A stretch of 64,000 nucleotides of DNA from Halictus rubicundus (GCF_050948215.1 NC_135164.1:1431116-1495115); one strand, 5' to 3'. Positions 29,131 through 39,626 are shown, counted from the stretch's first letter. The notes: a model not told the origin generated them from the sequence alone. Program-made: numbers and translations.

Positions 29131-30420
29131 ATGCTGCCGAATATTGTTAATTACTCCCCGATGAGGTGGAAATTCGAAATTTGGGCTCTGTACAGACATG
29201 TATTGAACCTTTGGGAATCACAATCGACCATTTATAAACTGCTCATTGCAATATTGAAGCGATAGTTTGAAAAGGTTTCTGACCCTTGCACTTGCCGCTA
29301 CGCGGCTCGTAACGTCAGGCTTGTTTCGTACGCCTCGCGACCGGCGGCATGCTGCCGAATATTGTTAATTACTCCCCGATGAGGTGGAAATTCGAAATTT
29401 GGGCTCTGTACAGACATGTATTGAACCTTTGGGAATCACAATCGACCATTTATAAACTGCTCATTGCAATATTGAAGCGATAGTTTGAAAAGGTTTCTGA
29501 CCCTTGCACTTGCCGCTACGCGGCTCGTAACGTCAGGCTTGTTTCGTACGCCTCGCGACCGGCATCATGCTGCCGAATATTGTTAATTACTCCCCGATGA
29601 GGTGGAAATTCGAAATTTGGGCTCTGTACAGACATGTATTGAACCTTTGGGAATCATAATTGACCATTTATAAACTGCTCATTGCAATATTGAAGCGATA
29701 ATATGAAAAGGTTTCTGACCCTTGCACTTGCCGCTACGCGGCTCGTAACGTCAGGCTTGTTTCGTACGCCTCGCGACCGGCGGCATGCTGCCGAATATTG
29801 TTAATTACTCCCCGATGAGGTGGAAATTCGAAATTTGGGCTCTGTACAGACATGTATTGAACCTTTGGGAATCACAATCGACCATTTATAAACTGCTCAT
29901 TGCAATATTGAAGCGATAGTTTGAAAAGGTTTCTGACCCTTGCACTTGCCGCTACGCGGCTCGTAACGTCAGGCTTGTTTCGTACGCCTCGCGACCGGCA
30001 TCATGCTGCCGAATATTGTTAATTACTCCCCGATGAGGTGGAAATTCGAAATTTGGGCTCTGTACAGACATGTATTGAACCTTTGGGAATCATAATTGAC
30101 CATTTATAAACTGCTCATTGCAATATTGAAGCGATAATATGAAAAGGTTTCTGACCCTTGCACTTGCCGCTACGCGGCTCGTAACGTCAGGCTTGTTTCG
30201 TACGCCTCGCGACCGGCATCATGCTGCCGAATATTGTTAATTACTCCCCGATGAGGTGGAAATTCGAAATTTGGGCTCTGTACAGACATGTATTGAACGT
30301 TTGGCAAAGACAATTGATCATTTATGAACTGCTCGTTGCAACATTGAAGCGGCAATTTGGAAAGGTTTCTGACCCTTGTACGTGTCGCTACGCGTCTCGT
30401 AACGCCAGGTTGCTTCGAAA
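29131..30420 (+). repeat. 218-bp tandem array, six units with A/B higher-order pattern
   Basis: Units begin ATGCTGCCGAATATTG at 29131, 29349, 29567, 29785, 30003 and 30221, exactly 218 bp apart; the last is diverged and fades near 30420. Two variants can be told apart: type A has 'CACAATCGACC' and 'GATAGTTTG', type B has 'CATAATTGACC' and 'GATAATATG'. The order A-A-B-A-B-(diverged) indicates duplication of an A-B dimer (436 bp). Units are otherwise almost identical. No spacers or CRISPR features are present. Confidence 0.92.
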
Positions 30421-31320
30421 TATCCGTTATATTCCAGTAACTAACTAGAATGAAATATGTTGTTGTCCATGTGACAGTAGAAGAGGTTTAGCAATAATTT
30501 CTTTTTTGCAGCTTGAGGACTATTTTTAGAAATTACAGGCGAAGTTTGCAATTTCTGCGTACATTGTCGATGAACGGGCTTCGCTTGCGAATTATTATCA
30601 CCGGAACTGTTTCTCCACTTCAGCTACACTCCTTTTTGTTTAATTTAGAAAGGATACGGCTGTTGTAAAATAATGTTTTCGACCATGACAAGTAACTTTA
30701 TAGTGTAGGAAAGTGTAAACAAATTTTTTTTTACGTTTTTTTTCGATGATGAGCCAGTGATTCACATGTTGGAAAAAATGTGGTCACATTCCCTGAAATT
30801 TCCCCTTCAAAATGAACCCTTCAGAAGAATGGAGAATTCTGATTGATTATGTATAGATGTGAGTTTGTATGTGACTTGAATATGTTCTACAAGAAAGGTG
30901 TCATTTCTCAATGAAAACCACGAGAACGTGGTGATTATTTACTTGACAATTAGGGTTTCATAAAATATACTTCAAAACCAGAATTTTATGTTGTCGGCTT
31001 TGCAGTCTGCAAGGTACTGTCTGCAATATATATGTTTAAATAAAAATTTCAAATAACGAATAAAAGATAAAAAAAATTTTATTCGTTATTGGAAGGTCAT
31101 ATCGTCGATTTGGGAGTTCTAGTCTTAGAATTTAATGGAAAAAGGGCGACACGTTTTTTGAAATGTCTGTAAAATCAACAATTTATAAGAGATCGAAAAA
31201 TACTTTGAGATTCGGTCACTAAACACTACATATATTAAAATTTGAATAAAAGCCGAAACATTACTACAACAGGGATGACCCATAGTTCTCGAGGTAAAAA
31301 AAGGGTCATTTAGTCGTAAA
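30421..31320. other. TTAA-element interior, left of the hAT MITE
   Basis: No gene was recognised. Bases 31030-31095 carry a fragment like the TTCGAATAA-rich element at 440-2085. Bases about 31110-31290 belong to a dispersed family ('aagggcgacacgttttttgaaatgtctgtaaaa'-type sequence) seen again at 32270-32460, inverted at 49490-49680, and weakly at 56050-56125. Confidence 0.45.
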
Positions 31321-32093
31321 TAGGGATGTGCGGGCCGCCCGATTGTCGGGCGCCCGAATCGTCGGGTCGGGTCGCAGAAAGTCGGGCGCGCGATACTTCA
31401 TGACACATCGGGCGGCCCGAGCGTTTCGGGCTACCCGAGAGTTTCGGGAAGCCTGCTCGACTTCGTCGGGCGGGTTCGGAATGAATCGGACAAGTTCGGG
31501 CGAGCGAGTTATCGCGATACCTGAGATTCAACTCTGCGTTCTTATGAAATACATAATGGTAACAATGATATATGATTTCGAAATAATGCACGTTACACGT
31601 GAAAAATTTAAGAGAAAACAGCACAAAATGTAAAAAATTGTCATAATTTACCATATTCTCATACGTTCTAGTTGTATGTAATTTCGTAAGGATATTTTAA
31701 CGACATTATCGATACATATGCAAGTTCATTCGGAGGAACAAATTCGTCAGAATGCCAGAAATATTGTCTCTTAAATTTTTCATACAAATAAAGATTATGC
31801 ATATGTTTGCCAATTATACCTACGGTAATTATGAAAAAAACCAAGTATATTAAAAATTACGTTAATTAAGCTATGAAAGAAGTATCATTATTGCCATTAT
31901 GTATTTCATAAGAACGCAGAGTTGAATCTCAGGTATCGCGATAACTCGCTCGCTCGAACTTGTCCGATTCATTCCGAACCCGCCCGACGAAGTCGAGCAG
32001 GCAGCCCGAAACTCTCGGGTAGCCCGAATCGAGACCGCCCGACTTTCTGCGACCCGACCCGAACCCGAATACCGGGCGGCCCGCACATGTCTA
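31321..32093. mobile_element. hAT MITE with GC-rich inverted ends
   Basis: The ends are TAGGGATGTGCGGGCCGCCCG at 31321 (20-odd bp) and the complement of TAGACATGTGCGGGCCGCCC at 32093. An exact 8-bp duplication GTCGTAAA lies at 31313-31320 and 32094-32101. The inverted arms extend over about 200 bp, including 'ATCGCGATACCTGAGATTC' and its complement. An 8-bp duplication and TAGGG-type ends are hallmarks of hAT elements. There is no coding capacity; paired ORFs of about 90-115 residues on both strands are palindrome artefacts. Confidence 0.88.
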
Positions 32094-32101
32094 GTCGTAA
32101 A

Positions 32102-32926
32102 CGAAGTCTGCAGGTATTGCGGAGCGCACCACTCACCTACCTGAAACGGGGACACTCCGCGTCCTTTTCCAGCTCATTGTGAAGCCAATGTTCAATTCTC
32201 CATCCTTCTAAAGGGGTCATTACGAAGGGGAAACATTTTTAGTAGATACTTTTATGGTTTTACTTTTCTGACTTTATAATGTAATGAAGAAAGGGTGATC
32301 CTTTTTTTAACACGTCTATGTAAAATCAACAATTTTTAAGATATCGAGAAATCCTTTGACATTTGTTCATAGGTCGCCAAAGACTACAACATATTCAAAT
32401 TTGAACAAAATCCCACAGTAGTACTCGAAAATGTGCCCGATTTCGCGTGGAATGACCTCGGTACACAAATGACTGATGCATGAAGCTTGAAGTCCATAAT
32501 GAAGAAGCGCGGAATAAAATATAGCAGGCCGCCGAAAATTATCGGAAAGTAGTAAAAAATATCACCTCGCAATTCTAATTACGGATCAGACAGGATGTCA
32601 GTATCAGTCAACGTTCGAAAGGATAATATCATATAAGGGAGAAAAGACCGCATTTGTTCAAGAAAAGGTAGATGAACTTATGTCACATCACACAAACGTA
32701 ATAGTAACTTGTTCGAAATCCGGAAAATCACAGGAAATTTATAAAATTTAATATATAATTATTATATAAATAATAATATATAATAATAGTAAATAATCTT
32801 GTTGTTAGTAAATAAATACATGCTATTTATAATTCAGAATGCAATTTTATGCGTGTTAATCGATTGAAAATATAAATACATAATGATAAAACATAATAAA
32901 ATTTTAAAAAAATGCGTTAGTAGGCA
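32102..32926. other. TTAA-element interior, right of the hAT MITE
   Basis: This includes a dispersed-family copy at about 32270-32460. The rest is AT-rich with no supported gene. Confidence 0.4.
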
Positions 32927-32995
32927 GGATTTGAACCCTGGTCGTCGGGGTGAAAGCTTGGCACGCTACCGTCGCGCCACACCAATTTTTGAAGT
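32927..32995 (-). other. tRNA-like sequence with pol III boxes (SINE head or tRNA relic)
   Basis: On the minus strand the sequence has an A box (TGGCGCGACGG, followed by TAGCGTGCC) and a perfect B box (GGTTCAAATCC) with a 4-bp T-stem CAGG/CCTG. A T7 run about 9 nt further on (near 32911-32917) could act as a pol III terminator. The acceptor arms do not pair, so a functional tRNA is unlikely. A tRNA-derived SINE head or a tRNA-like transcription unit inside the TTAA element fits better. Confidence 0.5.
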
Positions 32996-33744
32996 CTAGA
33001 ACAAATACGGCATGACATAGAAGATATATACATTTATATATATATACAATTTATAATATCGTAATATGAGACATATATATAATAATATAAATATATTATT
33101 ACATTTATGCGCTTCGTGGCATAAAAAGAGTTGCTTTAAATTTCATTTAAATGAGATTTGAATATAATTTTCTTTCTGACAGGAAGTAAATTCCGGCTCA
33201 TTTTCAAGAAGTCCTGGTAATATGTATAAAATTATTATAATGTTAAGAATAAACTGATTCAATTTAATATAAATCAAATGATTTCCTTAGCTTTTGCATA
33301 CACTGACCGCCATTCGAGTTTCATTTCAGAGATATTAGCGAAAAACTGCAGAGGTAATGTGACAACAAGTCCTGCGTATATCTACGCGCCCGTGGCAATG
33401 TATGTGTTAGCATGTGTTGGTCGGCTGAATTGGGCTCATGAGGCAGGAATCAGTTTCACGAAACGCTTGTACATTTACGGGTTTGACGACATGGCAACAG
33501 TGAGGCGAACGATGATATGTGGCAACCATGTCTAGTCGCAAGCTTTCTCTCTCAATTTTCGTTTCTCTCTTCTGCTACTACTCAAGTCGGCATTGCATAT
33601 ATTCTTTTTTACCGATATCTCGTAGACGCGACGTAGTTCCACAAAAAAAATTTTAACCATTCCACAATGAGTTTTCCCTACTGACCGTTCGAGGACCGTT
33701 CGAGAATTGGCGTGACAGTCAAGGCCAAATGCCTGCCGGCCCCC
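32996..33744. other. Right part of the TTAA element
   Basis: This is AT-rich with a 'tatatata' tract around 33030-33100. An 85-codon open frame at 33278-33535 has no recognisable domain and is not called as a gene. The stretch ends with the right terminal repeat CCTGCCGGCCCCC. Confidence 0.45.
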
Positions 33745-33745
33745 T

Positions 33746-35222
33746 TAAGCTGACTTCCAACGAGATCTACCTACCTTCGGGCCAGAGATGCAACCTCCAG
33801 AGAGAATCCTGCCTGGATTCTGAAGATGGATATACATTCTGGACCAGTCTACCTGCAGATAGATGTCAACTAAACCAGTACCACGTCCTTTACGATGGGA
33901 AATCGATACGTACCAAAGCACCAGAGTCCAACTGGGCAGCTATCTACACAGTTACAACAGGTGAGACCGCATTCTCCCTGACCAGCACAAGCCGAACATT
34001 CGTGTGCGGCTATACCCTCATTAGGACCGAGCACCCGAAACTTCTTATTCTGGAGACAGAGAAGGAAGGACGTTTCAAGGAGATGGAACCCATCCAAGTG
34101 AATAATTTGGACATCTTTACCTACGTAAACGCCAAATTCGTATATCTCGAGCGCCATATGAAGAACCAAGTAGTATCGATGTATCGAGATGTACTTCAAC
34201 AAAAGTGCAAACTAGAACAACAAATCCTGGAGAATGCAATAGCTACGATCCGTATCGATCCAGCAGAAGTAGCCACGACTCTTGCCAGGGACCATGGTTT
34301 CATGGCCGTCCAAGCTGGAGAGGTCATACATCTCATCAAATGTACACCAATAGACTGCGCACTGAGGAAGACAGAAGAATGTTACGAAGAGCTCCCCGTG
34401 ACATACAGAAATACATCTTATTTTCTAACACCTAGAAACCATATACTTACCTCTGTTGGTACCCAACGCAAATGCAACGAGCTGATACCTCCGGCATACA
34501 AACTACACGGAACCTGGTTCAAACTGATGCCAAACCCTGTCGAAAGTATGCCGTTTCCGCCTGTCCAACCGCTAACAAAATCAGCATGGAAGTACGTCGA
34601 CCCTCAGAACCTGGCTAACGGAGGAATATATTCCTCCGACGACATCAACAAATTAAACGAACATATAATGTTTCCAATTGAGAAGACCGCAGTGATTGAT
34701 TCACTTGCTCAGGGTGCCTCCGGAAGAAGCTATGCCGAAGGCTCCGCATCGCTGTTTAACCTAATGGATAAAGCAACATTAGAGAAAATAGCAGAATCGA
34801 CCGGGCAACGAATCTGGGAAAGATTCACCGAATTCGGATCCGTGGTCGCAGGGCTGATTGGAATCTACATGGTGGTCCGCCTCATCAAGGTCACCGTCAA
34901 CGTCATCCTCAACGGAATCGCACTGCATGCGGCTTATGGATGGAGCATCCAGCTCCTTGCTGCATCATGGAGTGCCCTCACCCACTTCTGTCTGTTCTTG
35001 AAACAGAAAAACGAAGAGACAATTAGTGAGAGTTCCCCCCAAAAGAGGTTAGAGTGTATCCCCAGTGAAGTGTCCACAAACTCTACGAGTGACGAACTTC
35101 CTACAATAGTTATAAGATCCCCGAGTGACGAGAACACTACGCCCCCAAATTTAAATAGACCAAACCGCCCCGATAAACCAGTGCGAAGGACATTTAATTA
35201 CCATTCAGACGAGGAAGAATAA
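33746..35222 (+). pseudogene. Envelope-like glycoprotein gene, 3' part
   Basis: The frame is open from 33729, but the first residues come from the TTAA insert; the gene proper resumes at the TTAA. It carries the rest of the Cys-bearing ectodomain. One or two hydrophobic segments near residues about 370-425 of this frame serve as the likely membrane anchor. A charged, Ser/Pro/Asn-rich cytoplasmic tail ends at 35222. The reading phase agrees with the 5' part on the other side of the insertion. As it stands the protein cannot be made from one continuous frame. The stop is 28 nt before the purine tract, the usual place for an env terminus. Confidence 0.7.
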
Positions 35223-35250
35223 TTTTTCCCGTAGTAAAAATTATTTTCCC

Positions 35251-35261
35251 AAGGGGGGGGA
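35251..35261 (+). promoter_or_regulatory. Polypurine tract of the Gypsy-env element
   Basis: AAGGGGGGGGA lies directly before the 3' LTR and is the expected plus-strand primer. Confidence 0.8.
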
Positions 35262-35324
35262 TGTCACGTCTGCCGACGTGTTGCTGCGCTAGGTTATAAC
35301 TAGATGTCACGCCTATCGACATGT

Positions 35325-35511
35325 TGTAGGAGTGTAATATATTTCTCCAAATAAAAGACGTGTTATCTCTTTCAGTATTTACTTTAATCTGAAGCAATTT
35401 GTTATGTAAATAATTTTTGTTGGTAGGGAAACCAAAAACAAAATAAATGTTAACAACTATATATAAACAAATTAATCGATACAGAAATCTACATTATCTA
35501 CAACCGCCACA
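35325..35511 (-). repeat. CsRn1-type 3' LTR (minus-strand orientation)
   Basis: 187 bp, TGTAGGAGTG to CCGCCACA as read on the plus strand. It is bordered on its right by 'TTACTCCCCTCCGAG', whose complement is the purine tract. It appears identical to 39627-39813. Confidence 0.9.
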
Positions 35512-35541
35512 TTACTCCCCTCCGAGTTTTGACAATATTTT

Positions 35542-38500
35542 CTAAATATTGAACTCTACAAATCTTGTTTTCTTTTTTTCTTTTGGTCCAGGATAAGTTT
35601 TAAGTTGTCCTTTATTGGAAAATGGAGAAGTATCCGCAATTTCTTCTAAATTTTCATCTTGTTCTGAATTTTCAAAGTAGGCAGGTTTCAATCTTTCAGT
35701 ACTGACATTGATCGACTGTCCATTAATTTTAATTGTGAAAACCTTCTCTGATGGTCTTGCAATTACCTCGAATGGACCCTCGTACGGTGGTGTTAAAGGT
35801 GGTTTGACTGCATCTATTCTCAAAAACACATGTGTACAACAATTTAAATTCTTATGTATAAATACCTTTTTTTTAATATTATGTATCGTCTGATGTGGCT
35901 TGAGTAATTTCATGCGTTCTCTCAATTCTTGTAAAAAAATTCTTTGATCAACCGGAATCTCTTCTTCCAAAAAGAATTCGCCGGGTAATCTTAAAGTTTG
36001 TCCATATAACATCTCTGCAGCTGATGAGCCTAAATTTTCTTTATATACTGTTCTTAATCCTAAAAGAACAATCGGTATAATCTTCGTCCAATCTTCTTTT
36101 TCATGACAATAAATCGCTGTTTTCAGTGACCGATGCCATCTTTCTACAATCCCATTTGAAGCAGGATGGTAAGAAGTTGTTCTTATCTTCTTGAATCCAA
36201 CCATCTTTGATAGTGCATTGAAAATTTGTGATTCAAATTGACTTCCTCTATCTGTGGTTACAGATAACGGTGTACCAAATCTTGAAATCCATGTATTGAA
36301 AAATGTATTCGTTATTGTATCTGCTGAAATTTCCTTAATTGGTATTGCTTCAGGCCAACGTGAAAATCTATCAATCATAGTTAAACAATAACGATATCCG
36401 TTAACAGTCGGAAGTGGCCCAATAAGATCTATATGTACATGATTAAATCTTTCTTTAGGTACTGGTATATGTTCTGGCAAATTTTTCTGATGACGATGGA
36501 TTTTACTCTTTTGACAAGGTAAACAAGTTCTCACCCATTCTGCAGCATCTTTTGCCATATTCGGCCAGACAAATCTTTGAGACAATGTCTTTTTCATAGC
36601 TCTACTACCAGGATGTGATAAATTATGTACAATTTTTAAAATTCGTATTCTTAGAATTTTCGGAACATAAGGTCGAATATTATCTTCTAAAATGTTGCAA
36701 TATAATACAAGATTTGTATTACCAACTCTCAATTTTTGTAATTGTAATGCCGAATTTCCTTCTGAAATTATCTTTTTTAATTCTTCATCTGCCTGTTGTG
36801 CTTCCGCTAATTCTTCTGTGGTTACAACAATAGGCATTTCAATTGCTTCAACTCTTGAGAAGGCATCTGCAATTACATTTTCGTCCCCTTTAACATAACT
36901 TAATTCAGTAGTGAATTGACCTATAAAATCTAAATGTCGAAGTTGTCGAGGAGAAGCTTTAACTGATTTCTGTTTAAATGCAAAAACCAATGGTTTATGA
37001 TCCGTTTTCACAACTAAATCTCGTCCTTCTACCATAAATCGGAAAAATTTAATTGCAGAATATATCGCCAAAAGCTCTCGATCATAAGTACTGTATTTTT
37101 GTTGAGTTTCCGTAAATTTTTTTGAATAGAATGCTAATGGTTGCCAGCTTTTACCAACGTATTGTTCTAAAACAGCTCCCATTGCTGTATCCGATGCATC
37201 TGTAGTTAGCGCTAAACGTGCGTTTGCTACTGGATGTACCAATAATATAGCATTGATTAATTGTTCTTTCGTTTTATTAAAAGCAACTTTTTGTTCTTCT
37301 GTCCATTCAATTAACCTTTTATCCTTCTTTTTTGCACCAATAAGTAACGAATGTAAAGGAGCTTGAATTTTTGCTGCCATAGGAATAAAACGACGATAAA
37401 AGTTTACTATTCCTAAAAATCTTCGTAATTCTGTCCTATCTTTTGGAATTGGAAAATCTTTTAATGCTTGAACTTTTTCCTCGGTAGGTCTCATACCTTC
37501 TGTATTAATTAAATATCCTAAATATTTAACTTCTTTAACACCAAAGCTCGATTTATTCACATTTATTGACAATTTGAATTTTCGTAATCGTTCAAAAACT
37601 ATCTTTAAATGTTGTTTATGTTCTTCTTCGTTTTTTGACGCAATAATTATATCATCAATATAACCATGACAAAAATTCAAACCTCTTAATACATTGTCTA
37701 AATATCTTTGAAATGTTTGTGCTGCATTTCTTAATCCAAATGGCATTGCTAAAAATTCAAATAATCCAAATGGTGTGATAACTGCTGTTTTGGGAATGTC
37801 TTCGGGTGCCATGGGTATCTGATTATAGGCTTTAATAAGATCTAAGGTTGAAAAAATTGTTGCACCTGCTAATTTAAAAGAAAAATCTTGTATATGAGGT
37901 ACAGGATAGCGATCCGGAATTGTTATTGAATTTAATCTTCGATAATCTCCACACGGTCGCCATTCCCCATTTTTCTTCGGAACCATGTGTAAAGGACTCG
38001 CCCATTGACTGGATGATGGCCTACACACTCCTTTCCGAATCATTTCTTCGAATTCTGCTTTGGCAATTTTAAATTTTTCAGGTGTCAAACGTCTAGCTTT
38101 TTCCGCTATCGGTTGACCTTTTGTTACAATATAATGATAAACATTTTTTTTAACAATCTCTTTCCTAACCGGTTTAGTAATATCAATATATTCTTGTAAT
38201 AATTTATTATATTTAAAGGAATTATTTATTGTTGAAATTGAAATTGTATGTACTCGCTTCAAGATTCCAAATGATTGTAATTTCGTCTCTTTATCTAAAA
38301 CCCTTTTGCCATTTAAATCTACTAATAGATCGTAATGACCTATAAAATCTGATCCTATAATCGGCATTACGGCATCAGCTACAATGAATTCCCAAGTAAA
38401 ATTTCTGCGTAATCCCAAATTTACGGTAATTAATTTTTGACCATATGTTTTAATCTCAGAACCATTTGCAGCAAAAAGTATAAGATTTGTTTCTGTCAAC

Positions 38501-38565
38501 TTTCCTTTTAACATTTTCCTTGGTAACAACGAAATATCAGAACCAGTATCAATTAAATATCTCAT
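35542..38565 (-). CDS. CsRn1-type Pol: protease-RT-RNase H-integrase
   Basis: 1007 residues from the Met at 38565. The frame is open about 80 nt further upstream to the end of gag in the -1 frame, so translation by frameshift is likely. The aspartic protease DTGSD lies at the start. The reverse transcriptase has the YIDD active site (in 'GYIDDIIIA') and RNase H has 'TTDASD'. The integrase shows the H-x-H…C-x2-C zinc domain ('HNLSHPG', 'CLPCQ'), then 'HIDLIGPLP', 'TTDRGSQF' and 'NGIVERWH' as the three catalytic segments. No chromodomain was recognised. No internal stop was seen. Confidence 0.92.
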   Translation of the reverse strand: MRYLIDTGSDISLLPRKMLKGKLTETNLILFAANGSEIKTYGQKLITVNLGLRRNFTWEFIVADAVMPIIGSDFIGHYDLLVDLNGKRVLDKETKLQSFGILKRVHTISISTINNSFKYNKLLQEYIDITKPVRKEIVKKNVYHYIVTKGQPIAEKARRLTPEKFKIAKAEFEEMIRKGVCRPSSSQWASPLHMVPKKNGEWRPCGDYRRLNSITIPDRYPVPHIQDFSFKLAGATIFSTLDLIKAYNQIPMAPEDIPKTAVITPFGLFEFLAMPFGLRNAAQTFQRYLDNVLRGLNFCHGYIDDIIIASKNEEEHKQHLKIVFERLRKFKLSINVNKSSFGVKEVKYLGYLINTEGMRPTEEKVQALKDFPIPKDRTELRRFLGIVNFYRRFIPMAAKIQAPLHSLLIGAKKKDKRLIEWTEEQKVAFNKTKEQLINAILLVHPVANARLALTTDASDTAMGAVLEQYVGKSWQPLAFYSKKFTETQQKYSTYDRELLAIYSAIKFFRFMVEGRDLVVKTDHKPLVFAFKQKSVKASPRQLRHLDFIGQFTTELSYVKGDENVIADAFSRVEAIEMPIVVTTEELAEAQQADEELKKIISEGNSALQLQKLRVGNTNLVLYCNILEDNIRPYVPKILRIRILKIVHNLSHPGSRAMKKTLSQRFVWPNMAKDAAEWVRTCLPCQKSKIHRHQKNLPEHIPVPKERFNHVHIDLIGPLPTVNGYRYCLTMIDRFSRWPEAIPIKEISADTITNTFFNTWISRFGTPLSVTTDRGSQFESQIFNALSKMVGFKKIRTTSYHPASNGIVERWHRSLKTAIYCHEKEDWTKIIPIVLLGLRTVYKENLGSSAAEMLYGQTLRLPGEFFLEEEIPVDQRIFLQELRERMKLLKPHQTIHNIKKKVFIHKNLNCCTHVFLRIDAVKPPLTPPYEGPFEVIARPSEKVFTIKINGQSINVSTERLKPAYFENSEQDENLEEIADTSPFSNKGQLKTYPGPKEKKKTRFVEFNI

Positions 38566-38645
38566 ACCTGACGTCTTGTCGGCAATCGTCAGACGATAAT
38601 TAACATTTGAGCTATCATGGATCGTCTGTACTCCAGACAGCTTTC

Positions 38646-39587
38646 TTAGTTTTCCTCTAACCTTTCATTTGATCGATCTCTTTTATCCTTTCCACTCCAA
38701 GAACAGGGTTTTTTACATTTAAAGGAATTTTCTCTAAATTTTTGATGATAATAACATAAGGGTTCTTCATTTCGAAATCTTGGCTTTGAAATGCTTCTAT
38801 CTCTCCTAAAAAATCTAGATCTTGATCTATTTCTGTAATTATTTCTTCGAAAATTAATATTTAAAACTTCTATTTGTTTTTGTAACTCCAGAATCTGTGA
38901 ATTTAATGTCTGATTTTTTTCTTCCTGTGAAGAATTAGAAGTATAATTTTCTTTTGAAGTAATGTTACAAATGTTATTTGGTTTTATTACTTCTACAATT
39001 TTATCAGCTTGATAAGCCAATTTGGAAAGCTCTTGTACTTCACTAATGGCTAAAATTCCTCGAACATTTTCTGGTAGTTGTTCCAGAAATAATGTTTTTA
39101 GAACACTCTCGCTACACAAACCACCTGCCAAATTTCTTAATTTTTGTAAGAAATTTGACGGTTTTTCGTTAATCATCTCATTTCCCCTAATTAATCTTCT
39201 TAATTTTGACTCGCTTGATTCGTCGAACGAGGAAATAATTCTTGTTTTAAGAGTTTCATATTTTTCTTTAATTGGAGGATTATTTAAAATATCGGAAACA
39301 AAAGGAAGAACTGTCGTATCTAAATTAACTATAGTATACCGGTATTTGGTATCGTCAGAGGAGATTCTGCTAATTGCGAAGGCTGCCTCAATCTGGGTAA
39401 ACCACAATATCGGATTCTCTTTCCAAAAGGGTGGAAGTTTAACCATTGATGTTGCATTGACTTGACTTAAATTGTTGGTTTTACTCGTCGAAGGTAATTC
39501 TTCTTCTAACAAATCCTTATCCGTCTCCGTACTAAGATCTTGATTTGATTTCCCTTCAATTCTTGTTGGAGAATGATGAAGCGGCAT
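38646..39587 (-). CDS. CsRn1-type Gag
   Basis: 313 residues. The middle holds a 'LPPFWKENPILWFTQIEAAF' segment typical of the DUF7041-like Gag of CsRn1 elements. The C-terminus has C-x2-H-x9-C-x3-C ('CYYH', 'CKKPC'). This matches the CHCC finger I recall for this clade, which replaces the usual CCHC. A short stretch G-GAA-AAC before the stop could promote -1 slippage into pol; this is an inference. Confidence 0.88.
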   Translation of the reverse strand: MPLHHSPTRIEGKSNQDLSTETDKDLLEEELPSTSKTNNLSQVNATSMVKLPPFWKENPILWFTQIEAAFAISRISSDDTKYRYTIVNLDTTVLPFVSDILNNPPIKEKYETLKTRIISSFDESSESKLRRLIRGNEMINEKPSNFLQKLRNLAGGLCSESVLKTLFLEQLPENVRGILAISEVQELSKLAYQADKIVEVIKPNNICNITSKENYTSNSSQEEKNQTLNSQILELQKQIEVLNINFRRNNYRNRSRSRFFRRDRSISKPRFRNEEPLCYYHQKFRENSFKCKKPCSWSGKDKRDRSNERLEEN

Positions 39588-39604
39588 CCTTCTTTCTTAA
39601 AAAG

Positions 39605-39623
39605 GATCACGTCGGGGTCACCA
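39605..39623 (-). promoter_or_regulatory. Primer-binding site, tRNA-Trp
   Basis: On the minus strand TGGTGACCCCGACGTGAT begins three bases from the LTR. The plus-strand version ATCACGTCGGGGTCACCA equals the 3' end of tRNA-Trp plus CCA as I remember it. Confidence 0.8.
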
Positions 39624-39626
39624 AAT

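Larger units (their letters stand above)
28626..33744. mobile_element. 5.1-kb TTAA-target element (piggyBac- or Kolobok-like, non-autonomous)
   Basis: The element is flanked by TTAA (28622-28625 and 33745-33748) and bounded by 13-bp inverted ends GGGGGCCGGCAGG/CCTGCCGGCCCCC. Removing it with one TTAA leaves the host env frame uninterrupted, which confirms the boundaries. It encodes no recognisable transposase. Contents: an inverted repeat unit at the left (28664-28815), a 218-bp tandem array (29131-30420), a hAT MITE (31321-32093), two related direct-repeat segments (31110-31290, 32270-32460) and a tRNA-like sequence (32927-32995). TTAA duplication is shared by piggyBac and Kolobok; the family is not resolved. 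Confidence 0.85.

Noticed and set aside
29131..30420. Regularly spaced repeats that might suggest a CRISPR array
   Set aside because: The 218-bp units are contiguous with no unique spacers, and the setting is eukaryotic.
28978..30448. Short frames reading through the 218-bp repeats
   Set aside because: Repeat sequence; no start context, codon bias or domain.
31310..32182. Paired frames of 86-114 codons with similar sequences on opposite strands
   Set aside because: Artefact of the inverted arms of the hAT MITE.
32927..32995. Functional tRNA gene on the minus strand
   Set aside because: A and B boxes are present but the acceptor arms do not pair, so it is listed only as tRNA-like.
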